Shown here one piece after another: positions 1-5,943 of a stretch of 6,003 nucleotides of DNA. A program made the translations under genes and the position numbers. The first letter of the stretch is position 1, and every line of letters starts with the position of its first letter. The notes under the pieces were generated by a model. That model was not told the origin of the DNA. It searched no databases and saw nothing but the letters and a program-made list of their open reading frames with translations. Source of the stretch: Lachnospiraceae bacterium (GTDB lineage: Bacteria; Bacillota; Clostridia; Lachnospirales; Lachnospiraceae); contig DNAD01000215.1 of NCBI GenBank assembly GCA_003484785.1, positions 1 to 6,003 on the forward strand. Direction: 5' to 3'.

Positions 1-46
1 AAAACCCATCTCAAGCCATAAGTTGTGGCCCGTAATCGCGCAGCAC

Positions 47-74
47 TCGCCAATTTGCTGTGCAAATTGTGCGA
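47..74. other. Hairpin arm 1 of the cloverleaf element
   Basis: TCGCCAATTTGC (47-58) pairs with GCAAATTG (62-69) and, after one bulged T at 70, with GCGA (71-74). The loop is TGT (59-61). This gives 12 base pairs with a single bulge. Confidence 0.6.
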
Positions 75-102
75 ATCGGAACGATCCCCGGATCGTTCCG
101 AT
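75..102. other. Hairpin arm 2 of the cloverleaf element
   Basis: ATCGGAACGATC (75-86) and GATCGTTCCGAT (91-102) form a perfect 12-bp stem around the four-base loop CCCG (87-90). It starts at the base after arm 1 ends, so the two stems could stack. It overlaps arm 3 by two bases. Confidence 0.65.
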
Positions 103-125
103 CCGGTCTGTTTTTCAGACCGGAT
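101..125. other. Hairpin arm 3 of the cloverleaf element
   Basis: ATCCGGTCTG (101-110) and CAGACCGGAT (116-125) form a perfect 10-bp stem with a five-base T loop (A loop on the minus strand). Read on the minus strand, this is the first of the three arms to be transcribed after the operon. No T-run follows it there. On the plus strand only AATTT follows, which is too weak to call a terminator. Confidence 0.65.
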
Positions 126-173
126 AATTTCATCAAAAGCGCGATTCGGCTGTGAATAGTAACACAATATCAA

Positions 174-2027
174 CTACGCCCTCACATCAAAGGAGTACTT
201 TGAGACCCTGGAATTGGAGGTTCCTTCCCCCGCCGCCGTTGTAAGAAAGGCATCGACGATCCCCTTGTCCTCTTTGATATCCCTGGTGGTCACCGTCGTA
301 TGCATGTTATAGCCCTTATCCGAAAGCCTTTTATCCAGCTTGTCGATATTTGCCATGATAAAATCCAGGGTTTCCTCGTCCCTCAGATAAAAATGGGTAT
401 TCACCCTGCCGGTATCGGTCTGCATCGCCACATAAACGTCCATCGGCCCCAGGGTCTCCATATCCAGATGCAGCAGGGCGCTTACCTTGCCGTCCTTGCC
501 CAGCTGTTTTTTATTCTTTGTATAAACGTAAAGATCCCCGTGAGTATTTTCCTTTGCCATCTTAAGCGGCAGCTGCACATACTGCATCATCTGGTTGAGA
601 TCGTTCATGAACCTGACATTTTCCTTAAGGCTCTGTGCGCTCTGCATGGCGGGAGTATCGGCCTTTCCCGCTTTTCTCAGTATCTCCGCCGCTTTTTCGG
701 ACTGCTCGTTCAGCCTTTTATAAAGCTCCTCCACCTTCTCCTTATCCGCCACTTCCCCGGGCTTTAAGGTAAGCTTTTTCATCAGCTCGTTTTTAGCGGT
801 ATCCTTAAAGCCGTCGGTCTTAAAGAGCTTCTCAAGGGTCTGCTTAAGCGGATCATATTTTATCTGTCCAGAGGAAAGCTGTTCATAAAGGCCTGCGGTA
901 AGATTTACCAGCCTGTCCCCCGGCAGCCTGTTTTCTGACAGAAGGGTTATCTCCTCCTGTGAGGCTCCCGCTTCCTTAAGCCTTTCCGAAAGCTCCTTAA
1001 GAACCGTCTCAAAAGCCCTGTCGCCTTCTTTTACGGAAACCTCCTGCCCCGCAGCAGAAATATCAGACTGCGCTCTTGCGGGGCTCTCTCCCTGCGCTTT
1101 TAGGCCCGCCTCTGCCTGCGTACCCGGATTTTTCTCCCCGTCTGTGGCTATATCAAAGCCTTCCCCGTCCGCAAGCGCTCCGTCAATGATAAGCTTTTTC
1201 CCCGCTCCTGCAATTTCCGGCTCCGTCCCGGCCGCAGCCTGTGAAGGTACTCCGTCATCCAAAGCCCCGCCTGCCTCCGGCTCTGCGGCAGCTTCTCCGG
1301 GGAAGGCTGCCTTAAGCAGGTCGATCAGCTCCTGTGCTTCCCCGCTTTCTCCCGATACCAGTGAAAGGATCTCCCCGGTAAGCTCTTCCGACACCTCTCC
1401 GAGAAGCTCCCCCATGCCTTCGGACATGGTCTCTGCGTCATTGATTATCTGATGTTCAAAGCTTTTATAATTTTCCAGCTGATTGATATTTGATTCCGTG
1501 ACCGGTACTCCGAGCTTCGTAAGCTCCACGACCGTAGATGGGTTTTGGGCGGGATGAAGGGAGGCAAGCCTTGCCATGGCCCTCAATGCCTCTCTGTTTA
1601 CCGGCATTCCCTGCTCCATCATGGTATTGACCATGTTGATGTTAGGCCCCGTTGCGGGCAGCCCCGCCTGATCCAGGGCAGCCTCTGCGGCAGCCGACGC
1701 AGTAAGATTTGCGTAAAGAGGTCTCAGCTCAGGCTGGCTTATTTCACCTGTCACCTGAAAGGACATGCTCTGTCCCGGCTCAACATTTACCTGAGTATCC
1801 AGCCTGGCATTTATAAACCTGTCTCCGGAAAGCTTCAGCTTAACCGAATCCTCATTGACCTCCGCGATCTCCCCGGATATGACCGATCCGGGCTTAAGCA
1901 CGCTCTCCGGGCTTTCCGACGAAGCACCGGCCTTCTGAAGCATCCCGGCGTTCTGCGATGCTGCAACGCCCGTATAGCCCCCCACGCTCCCACCGGTATT
2001 CATTCCGTTAAAACTGAAAATTGACAT
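174..2027 (-). CDS. FliK/YlqG-like protein with C-terminal hook-length-control-like domain
   Basis: The function is not established. The 617-residue protein has no Cys or Trp. After a flexible Gly/Ser N-terminus, residues about 46-94 form a small beta-rich segment (GSVISGEIAEV...VKLKL...GQSMSFQV). Residues 120-190 carry two similar P-x-T-x-x-N-I-N units. Residues 225-335 are a Gly/Ala/Glu-rich, probably disordered linker, and 336-455 are charged helices. Residues about 480-575 resemble the FliK C-terminal (Flg_hook) domain, with YVQLPLKM, LHLDMETLGPMDVYV, THFYLRDEE and a closing LSDKGY. The tail ends KYSFDVRA. The position after rbgA-rnhB matches B. subtilis ylqG, which precedes the FlhB-tail-like ylqH. 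A role linked to type III export or to a FlhB-like partner is inferred, but no flagellar gene is visible here. The ATG at 2027 is chosen for its AGGGAGG ribosome binding site. An in-frame ATG at 2096 lacks a properly spaced site. Confidence 0.85.
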   Translation of the reverse strand: MSIFSFNGMNTGGSVGGYTGVAASQNAGMLQKAGASSESPESVLKPGSVISGEIAEVNEDSVKLKLSGDRFINARLDTQVNVEPGQSMSFQVTGEISQPELRPLYANLTASAAAEAALDQAGLPATGPNINMVNTMMEQGMPVNREALRAMARLASLHPAQNPSTVVELTKLGVPVTESNINQLENYKSFEHQIINDAETMSEGMGELLGEVSEELTGEILSLVSGESGEAQELIDLLKAAFPGEAAAEPEAGGALDDGVPSQAAAGTEPEIAGAGKKLIIDGALADGEGFDIATDGEKNPGTQAEAGLKAQGESPARAQSDISAAGQEVSVKEGDRAFETVLKELSERLKEAGASQEEITLLSENRLPGDRLVNLTAGLYEQLSSGQIKYDPLKQTLEKLFKTDGFKDTAKNELMKKLTLKPGEVADKEKVEELYKRLNEQSEKAAEILRKAGKADTPAMQSAQSLKENVRFMNDLNQMMQYVQLPLKMAKENTHGDLYVYTKNKKQLGKDGKVSALLHLDMETLGPMDVYVAMQTDTGRVNTHFYLRDEETLDFIMANIDKLDKRLSDKGYNMHTTVTTRDIKEDKGIVDAFLTTAAGEGTSNSRVSKYSFDVRA

Positions 2028-2031
2028 CTGT

Positions 2032-2038
2032 CCCTCCC
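2032..2038 (-). promoter_or_regulatory. Strong ribosome binding site of the FliK/YlqG-like gene
   Basis: On the minus strand GGGAGGG lies 4 nt upstream of the ATG at 2027. It is the strongest Shine-Dalgarno match in the window, and it decides the start against the in-frame ATG at 2096, which would add 23 residues. The last gene is separated from rnhB by 79 nt, unlike the other junctions, so it seems to depend on its own initiation signal rather than on coupling. Confidence 0.7.
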
Positions 2039-2106
2039 TGCGCAAGCCGTTTAGCGGATCGTCCGCCTGATGTCCGTTTCCGATCAGCCGGCACATTCAC
2101 CCGTGT

Positions 2107-2874
2107 TTACTTATTCTGCAGCAGCTCTTTAATAAAGCTCTTTCGGTGCAAGGGGGAAGGGCCGAATTTTCGCAGGGCCTCAATATGCCCCGCCGAACCG
2201 TATCCCTTGTTGGACGCAAAACCATACTGTGGATATTCCCGGTCATATGCGACCATAACCCTGTCTCTTGTCACCTTCGCAACTATGCTTGCGGCAGCTA
2301 TGGAAACGCTCTTTGCATCCCCCTTTATAATGGGCACCTGTTTGATGTCCACTCCGGGAATAGTTACCGCATCGTTTAATAATATATCGGGTTTTCGCGA
2401 CAGATTCTGAATAGCCATGCGCATTGCTTCATAGGTCGCCTGCAGGATATTTATCTCGTCTATCCTTTCATTATCCACATGTCCTGTCCCTACGGCCAGG
2501 GCATTTTCCATTATGATATCGTAAAGCTCCTCCCTCTTTTTGGGACTGAGCTTCTTGGAATCGTTCAGATACAGAAGCCGCTTTTTGGGGTCAAGGATCA
2601 CGGCGCAGGCATATACGGGCCCTGCCAGAGGGCCTCTTCCGACCTCATCGATACCGCAGATAAGGCCATAGTCCCGATAAAGCCTCTCATATTCGCTCAT
2701 CACCTCGGTCCTTTCAAGCTCCGCAAGGTACTTCTCATACCTTTTTCCGGCGCTGTCCACGAGACTCCTTACTGCGCTTCTTTCGTCCTTTCCGTATTCC
2801 TCAATAAAGGAAGTAAGCTGCTCATCGGGACAGTTTTTAAGCTCCAGCTTTATCTGTGTGATCTTCTTTTCCAC
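2107..2874 (-). CDS. rnhB: Ribonuclease HII
   Basis: This enzyme cleaves RNA in RNA-DNA hybrids and incises at single ribonucleotides misincorporated into DNA. The 255-residue protein starts with a roughly 70-residue helical extension containing a DERSAVRSL-type motif, as in Bacillus subtilis RnhB. The catalytic domain follows, with GIDEVGRGPLAGPV (74-87), DSKKLS (105-110), LLNDAV (165-170) and IKGDAKSVSIAAASIVAKVTRD split across 183-204. The four acidic metal ligands are inferred as D76, E77, D168 and D186. Tyr225 in NKGYGSAGH corresponds to the tyrosine that recognises the RNA-DNA junction. The start codon is GTG, one nucleotide after the lepB stop. An AGGA lies about 12 nt upstream, which is rather far, so initiation may rely partly on coupling. 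The next Met (59) would delete the conserved N-terminal domain and was not chosen. Confidence 0.97.
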   Translation of the reverse strand: MEKKITQIKLELKNCPDEQLTSFIEEYGKDERSAVRSLVDSAGKRYEKYLAELERTEVMSEYERLYRDYGLICGIDEVGRGPLAGPVYACAVILDPKKRLLYLNDSKKLSPKKREELYDIIMENALAVGTGHVDNERIDEINILQATYEAMRMAIQNLSRKPDILLNDAVTIPGVDIKQVPIIKGDAKSVSIAAASIVAKVTRDRVMVAYDREYPQYGFASNKGYGSAGHIEALRKFGPSPLHRKSFIKELLQNK

Positions 2875-2875
2875 T

Positions 2876-3451
2876 TTATTTTACGATCCTCATCCTGTTA
2901 AAGGGATAAAACAGAAAGAACGCCCTTCCCAGTATATCCCTTCTTTTTACGCACCCGACCTCACTGTAGCGGGAGTCGATGCTGTCTCTCCGGTTATCCC
3001 CCAGTACAAAGTACTCATCCCCATCAAGGGTGACCCCGTTTTCCGCAAGCCCCGCAAAGGAGAGCCCTCCGATATAGTCGTTTATGATCTCTCCGTCAAT
3101 GTAGATGCTTCCCTGGTTGATCATCACCGTCTCCCCCGGAAGCCCTATGACTCTTTTGATAAGGGTGTCTCTGCCGGAATCGGCCCTGAAGCAGATTATC
3201 TCTCCCCTTTTTATATCTCTCAGTCTGTAAGAGAGTTTGTCTATCATGATATTGTCGCCGCTGTAAAGGGTGGTCTCCATGGAGGTTCCCTTAACCATTG
3301 TCCTCTGGGTAACGAAGGTCAGGACAAGATAGGTTACTGCCAGCACTATCAGCACAAACACGCTGATATCCACCATACGTTTTATCGCCGGATCAGTCTT
3401 TTTCTTTTGAACGGTTTTCTTTCCTTTTGCCGAAACTTTGTTTTTCTTCAT
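2876..3451 (-). CDS. lepB: Type I signal peptidase (second copy)
   Basis: This is a second membrane-anchored Ser/Lys signal peptidase, 191 residues long. The cytoplasmic tail is strikingly lysine-rich, with ten Lys in the first 25 residues, and is followed by one membrane segment at about 29-48. Catalytic Ser57 is in VKGTSMETTL and Lys99 in IKRVIGLPGE. The VLGDNR box is at 149-154 and DSR at 159-161, so all motifs expected for activity are intact. The ATG at 3451 shares one base with the rbgA stop (TGATG) and has GGGA about 6 nt upstream, so translation is probably coupled to rbgA. It differs clearly from the first copy in its N-terminal tail, the loop between the two catalytic boxes and the C-terminus. 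It is therefore not a recent tandem duplicate. Substrate division between the two copies cannot be read from the sequence. Confidence 0.95.
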   Translation of the reverse strand: MKKNKVSAKGKKTVQKKKTDPAIKRMVDISVFVLIVLAVTYLVLTFVTQRTMVKGTSMETTLYSGDNIMIDKLSYRLRDIKRGEIICFRADSGRDTLIKRVIGLPGETVMINQGSIYIDGEIINDYIGGLSFAGLAENGVTLDGDEYFVLGDNRRDSIDSRYSEVGCVKRRDILGRAFFLFYPFNRMRIVK

Positions 3452-4326
3452 CAGTTTCCCGTAATATCCGAAAGAGCATCCAGAGTGATCCTTCCGAGCC
3501 TTCCCGACCTGAAATCATCGAGCAAAAGACCTGCGGCCTTATCTATATCGGCTTCTCCTCCCTTTAACAGGGCCCCCCTGGCCTTTGCGACGGCCTCAAG
3601 GATCTCATGCTCTTTCACTTCCCCCTTATCCTTTGGTGAAATGCTGATCCCGTATCTTTGTGCAAACGCTTCCGGGGCCTTATCCCCAAATACCCTAATA
3701 AGAGCCTGAGAAAGCTCTCTCTTATCCAGTATATCATCGTTTATCGAGCCTATAAGAGCTAACCTTTCCCCGGTTTTCGGATCATCAAACCGATGCCATA
3801 ATATTCCCGGAGTGTCCAGAAGCTCCACCTGTTTATTAAGCCTTATCCACTGCTTGCCCTTCGTAACTCCGGGCTTGTTTCCGGTCTTTGCGCCGGCCCT
3901 TCCGGAAAGGGTATTTATCAGCGTGGATTTACCCACGTTGGGAATCCCTGCCACCATTGCCCTCATCGGTCTGTTTATTATGCCCTTTTTTTTGTTTCTT
4001 TCAAGCTTTTCTTCACAGGCCTTTCTTATGGCGTCATTTAAAAGCTTCGCAGTCCCCGATTTTCTTGAATCCATGGCGGTAACAGTAAAGCCCTTTTCCT
4101 TAAAATATTCCGCAAAGCTTTTTGTCGCTTTCTCCTGTGCAAGGTCAGCCTTATTAAGAACTATGAGCCTTGCCTTTCCCTCAGCCAGTGAGTCGATATC
4201 CGGATTTCTGCTGCTTAAGGGGATCCTGGCATCCAGAAGCTCGATCACGATATCGATAAGCTTTATATTCTCCTGCATCATCCGGATGGCTTTGGTCATA
4301 TGTCCGGGATACCATTGATAGTTCAT
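3451..4326 (-). CDS. rbgA: Ribosome biogenesis GTPase RbgA (YlqF)
   Basis: RbgA is a GTPase that acts in late assembly of the 50S ribosomal subunit. The 291-residue protein shows the circularly permuted G-motif order of the YlqF/YawG family. G4 comes first as NKAD (58-61), then a G5-like SRKSG (87-91), G1/P-loop GIPNVGKST (127-135), the G2 Thr155 in KPGVTKGKQ, and G3 DTPG (171-174). The N-terminus has the family WYPGHM signature, including His9, which has been proposed to help GTP hydrolysis in this family. The C-terminal helical domain ends with FRSGRLGRITLD (272-283). The ATG at 4326 lies 1 nt after the upstream lepB stop, with GGTG in the end of lepB as a modest ribosome binding site. The gene ends in a TGATG overlap with the second lepB. 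The rbgA-rnhB linkage is widely conserved in Firmicutes and supports the call. Confidence 0.97.
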   Translation of the reverse strand: MNYQWYPGHMTKAIRMMQENIKLIDIVIELLDARIPLSSRNPDIDSLAEGKARLIVLNKADLAQEKATKSFAEYFKEKGFTVTAMDSRKSGTAKLLNDAIRKACEEKLERNKKKGIINRPMRAMVAGIPNVGKSTLINTLSGRAGAKTGNKPGVTKGKQWIRLNKQVELLDTPGILWHRFDDPKTGERLALIGSINDDILDKRELSQALIRVFGDKAPEAFAQRYGISISPKDKGEVKEHEILEAVAKARGALLKGGEADIDKAAGLLLDDFRSGRLGRITLDALSDITGN

Positions 4327-4327
4327 C

Positions 4328-4912
4328 CTATTTCACCAGTCCCATTTTTGAATCGTAGGTGCCCAGCTTAAACCACACCTTCCCTCTTATCATATCCGAG
4401 GTCACGTTTCCGATGTTCGCGCTTCTGGAGTCATCAGTATTGTTTCTGTTATCTCCCAGCACAAAATACTCATCGATCCCAAGCTCCAGGTTGTTTGCGG
4501 CTATTCCCGCTTCCGGGGTCAGCTCGACATTATCCAGAAAATACCTGGAATCATTAATAAAAACATGACCGTCCTCGATCCTTATCTTTTCACCGGGAAG
4601 GCCTATGACCCGCTTTATATAAATATGGGATTTGGTATTTCCGTTAGGATAAAAGGCTATGACATCGCCCCGCCCCGGGGAGCTGAACTGATAAGAGACC
4701 CTGTTTAACAGCACATATTCCCCGCGTTTGATCCCGGGCTCCATGGAAGAGCCCACCATGGATATCCTCAGTCCGAAGAAATAAACAATGGACGCCCCCA
4801 GAACGGCACTGGCTGCGATACCCGCAAGCCAGGTCATTATTTCATAAAACAGCGAAACGTTGATCTTTCTTTTTCTTTCTCTTCTTTTATATGATATGTT
4901 TCCGTAATTCAT
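4328..4912 (-). CDS. lepB: Type I signal peptidase (first copy)
   Basis: This membrane-bound serine protease removes signal peptides from exported proteins. The 194-residue protein has a short Arg/Lys-rich cytoplasmic N-terminus (9-16), one membrane segment at about 24-46, then the extracytoplasmic catalytic domain. The catalytic Ser56 lies in MVGSSMEPG and the general-base Lys100 in IKRVIGLPGE. The conserved VLGDNR box is at 151-156, followed by DDSR at 160-163. The single span and small size are typical of Gram-positive SipS-type enzymes. The frame stays open upstream to an ATG at 4969, but the start at 4912 is preferred. It makes an ATGA overlap with the DAHP synthase stop, has GGAG about 8 nt upstream, and gives a normal basic N-terminus. 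The upstream extension would only be out-of-frame DAHP synthase coding sequence. A second lepB lies two genes downstream. Confidence 0.95.
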   Translation of the reverse strand: MNYGNISYKRRERKRKINVSLFYEIMTWLAGIAASAVLGASIVYFFGLRISMVGSSMEPGIKRGEYVLLNRVSYQFSSPGRGDVIAFYPNGNTKSHIYIKRVIGLPGEKIRIEDGHVFINDSRYFLDNVELTPEAGIAANNLELGIDEYFVLGDNRNNTDDSRSANIGNVTSDMIRGKVWFKLGTYDSKMGLVK

Positions 4913-5943
4913 GCTCGAAGCTCCGCAAGCTCCTGTACAAGCCGTTCGGTCTTTTCCCAGCCGAGACACGGATCGGTGATGGATTTTCCGTAAATACCGC
5001 CCTCCGGCTTCTGATTGCCGTCTATGAGATATGATTCTATCATCAGCCCCTTTACAAGGCTGAAGATATCCTTTGAATATCTGGTGGAATGGAGCACCTC
5101 TTTAGCTATGCGTTCCTGCTCCAGATACTGTTTCCCCGAATTATTATGGTTCGTATCCACTATCACCCCCGGGTTGTCCAGACCGCTTTCATTGTATGCC
5201 TCCCAGAGCATGTTCAGATCCTCATAATGGTAGTTGGGGATGGAACGACCGTATTTGTTGACCGAGCCTCTTAAGATCGCGTGAGCAAGAGGGTTGCCGC
5301 TGGTATGAACCTCCCAGCCGGTGTATACAAAGGTATGCCCGTGCTTGGCCGCATTGATGGAATTCATCATTACGGAAATATCACCGCTGGTAGGGTTCTT
5401 CATGCCTACGGGGATATCCACTCCGCTCGCGGTCAGCCTGTGCTGCTGGTTTTCAACGGAACGAGCCCCCACCGCCACGTAGGAAAGGACATCATCAAGA
5501 TAATGGTGGTTTTCCGGATAGAGCATCTCGTCGGCGCAGGAGAAGCCGGTCTGTTCAAGAGCCTTCAAATGGATCTTCCTTATGGCGATCAGGCCTTTTA
5601 ACATATCCGGCCTCTGGTTCGGATCGGGCTGATGCAGCATTCCCTTGTAGCCTGCCCCTGTAGTCCTGGGCTTGTTGGTATAGATCCTCGGTATTATCAG
5701 CAGGCGGTCCTTAACCTTTTCATACAGCTTTCTCAGCCTGTTTATGTATTCCAGAACGGCATCCTCCCTGTCGGCGGAACAGGGACCGATGACCAGGATC
5801 AGCCTGTCGCTTTCACCGGTAAATACCTTTTTTATCTCCTCATCGTTTTTACGCTTTATTTCGGAAAGCTCCTCCGACAGAGGGTACATAGCCTTGATAT
5901 CCTGCGGCGCGGGAAGCCTTCTCTTATACTCCATGTTTGCCAT
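4909..5943 (-). CDS. aroF: 3-deoxy-7-phosphoheptulonate (DAHP) synthase, class I AroF/AroG/AroH type
   Basis: This cytoplasmic enzyme condenses phosphoenolpyruvate with erythrose 4-phosphate, the first step of the shikimate pathway to aromatic amino acids. The 344-residue length is close to E. coli AroG (350). Visible motifs are IGPCS (52-56), the substrate-binding IPRIYTNKPRTTGAGYKG (84-101), GARSVENQQHR (159-169) and PVGMKN (178-183). All four expected metal ligands are present: C55, H266 (in DTNHNNSGK), E303 (in ESYLIDGNQ) and D324 (in SITDPCLGWE). No fused chorismate mutase or ACT domain is seen. The ATG at 5943 is preceded by AAGGGAA with about 9 nt spacing; Met4 (ATG at 5934) is a possible alternative start. 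The stop overlaps the next gene's start (ATGA), so this is probably the first gene of the operon. The family is certain, but the isozyme (aroF, aroG or aroH) is not, so the symbol is nominal. Confidence 0.96.
   Translation of the reverse strand: MANMEYKRRLPAPQDIKAMYPLSEELSEIKRKNDEEIKKVFTGESDRLILVIGPCSADREDAVLEYINRLRKLYEKVKDRLLIIPRIYTNKPRTTGAGYKGMLHQPDPNQRPDMLKGLIAIRKIHLKALEQTGFSCADEMLYPENHHYLDDVLSYVAVGARSVENQQHRLTASGVDIPVGMKNPTSGDISVMMNSINAAKHGHTFVYTGWEVHTSGNPLAHAILRGSVNKYGRSIPNYHYEDLNMLWEAYNESGLDNPGVIVDTNHNNSGKQYLEQERIAKEVLHSTRYSKDIFSLVKGLMIESYLIDGNQKPEGGIYGKSITDPCLGWEKTERLVQELAELRA

Larger units (their letters stand above)
34..146. repeat. Cloverleaf-like inverted-repeat element: outer stem enclosing three hairpins
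   Basis: Positions 34-41 (AATCGCGC) are perfectly complementary to 139-146 (GCGCGATT). Between them lie three successive hairpins at 47-74, 75-102 and 101-125, with short single-stranded joints at 42-46 and 126-138. The stems sit end to end, so most of the 113 nt can be paired. The element begins 28 nt after the stop of the last gene. No U-rich run follows any stem in the direction of transcription, which argues against a simple intrinsic terminator. Arm lengths do not fit a tRNA. It could be a dispersed palindromic repeat of the REP or miniature-element kind, a structured RNA at the 3' end of the operon mRNA, or a protein-binding palindrome cluster. The pairing is read directly from the sequence; the identity is unknown. 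Confidence 0.6.

Noticed and set aside
75..125. Intrinsic terminator of the operon
   Set aside because: The stems are strong, but no T-run follows them in the direction of transcription. A terminator could lie beyond position 1, where the minus strand ends in TTTT.
34..146. tRNA gene suggested by the cloverleaf shape
   Set aside because: The arms are 12, 12 and 10 bp with loops of 3-5 bases, and no T-loop or anticodon-arm consensus is present, so it does not fit tRNA geometry.
300..767. Plus-strand reading frame of 155 codons opposite the FliK-like gene
   Set aside because: It is antisense to the conserved C-terminal domain, with His/Leu/Ile-rich composition typical of a reverse-complement shadow, and no convincing ribosome binding site or motif was seen.
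2025..2096. Start of the FliK-like gene at the ATG at 2096
   Set aside because: GGGTG lies only about 2 nt before that ATG, too close to work. The ATG at 2027 has an excellent Shine-Dalgarno at normal spacing and opens a typical N-terminus.
2028..2106. Cyclic-di-GMP (GEMM) riboswitch before the FliK-like gene
   Set aside because: The gap is too short, and the expected conserved core and paired elements could not be found.
2858..3709. Long plus-strand reading frame of 283 codons
   Set aside because: It is antisense to the second lepB, rnhB and rbgA, which have clear family motifs. The predicted protein shows no recognisable domain and reads as a complement shadow.
4910..4969. Start of the first lepB at the ATG at 4969
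   Set aside because: It would add 19 residues encoded by out-of-frame DAHP synthase sequence. The ATG at 4912 has a good ribosome binding site and the ATGA overlap.
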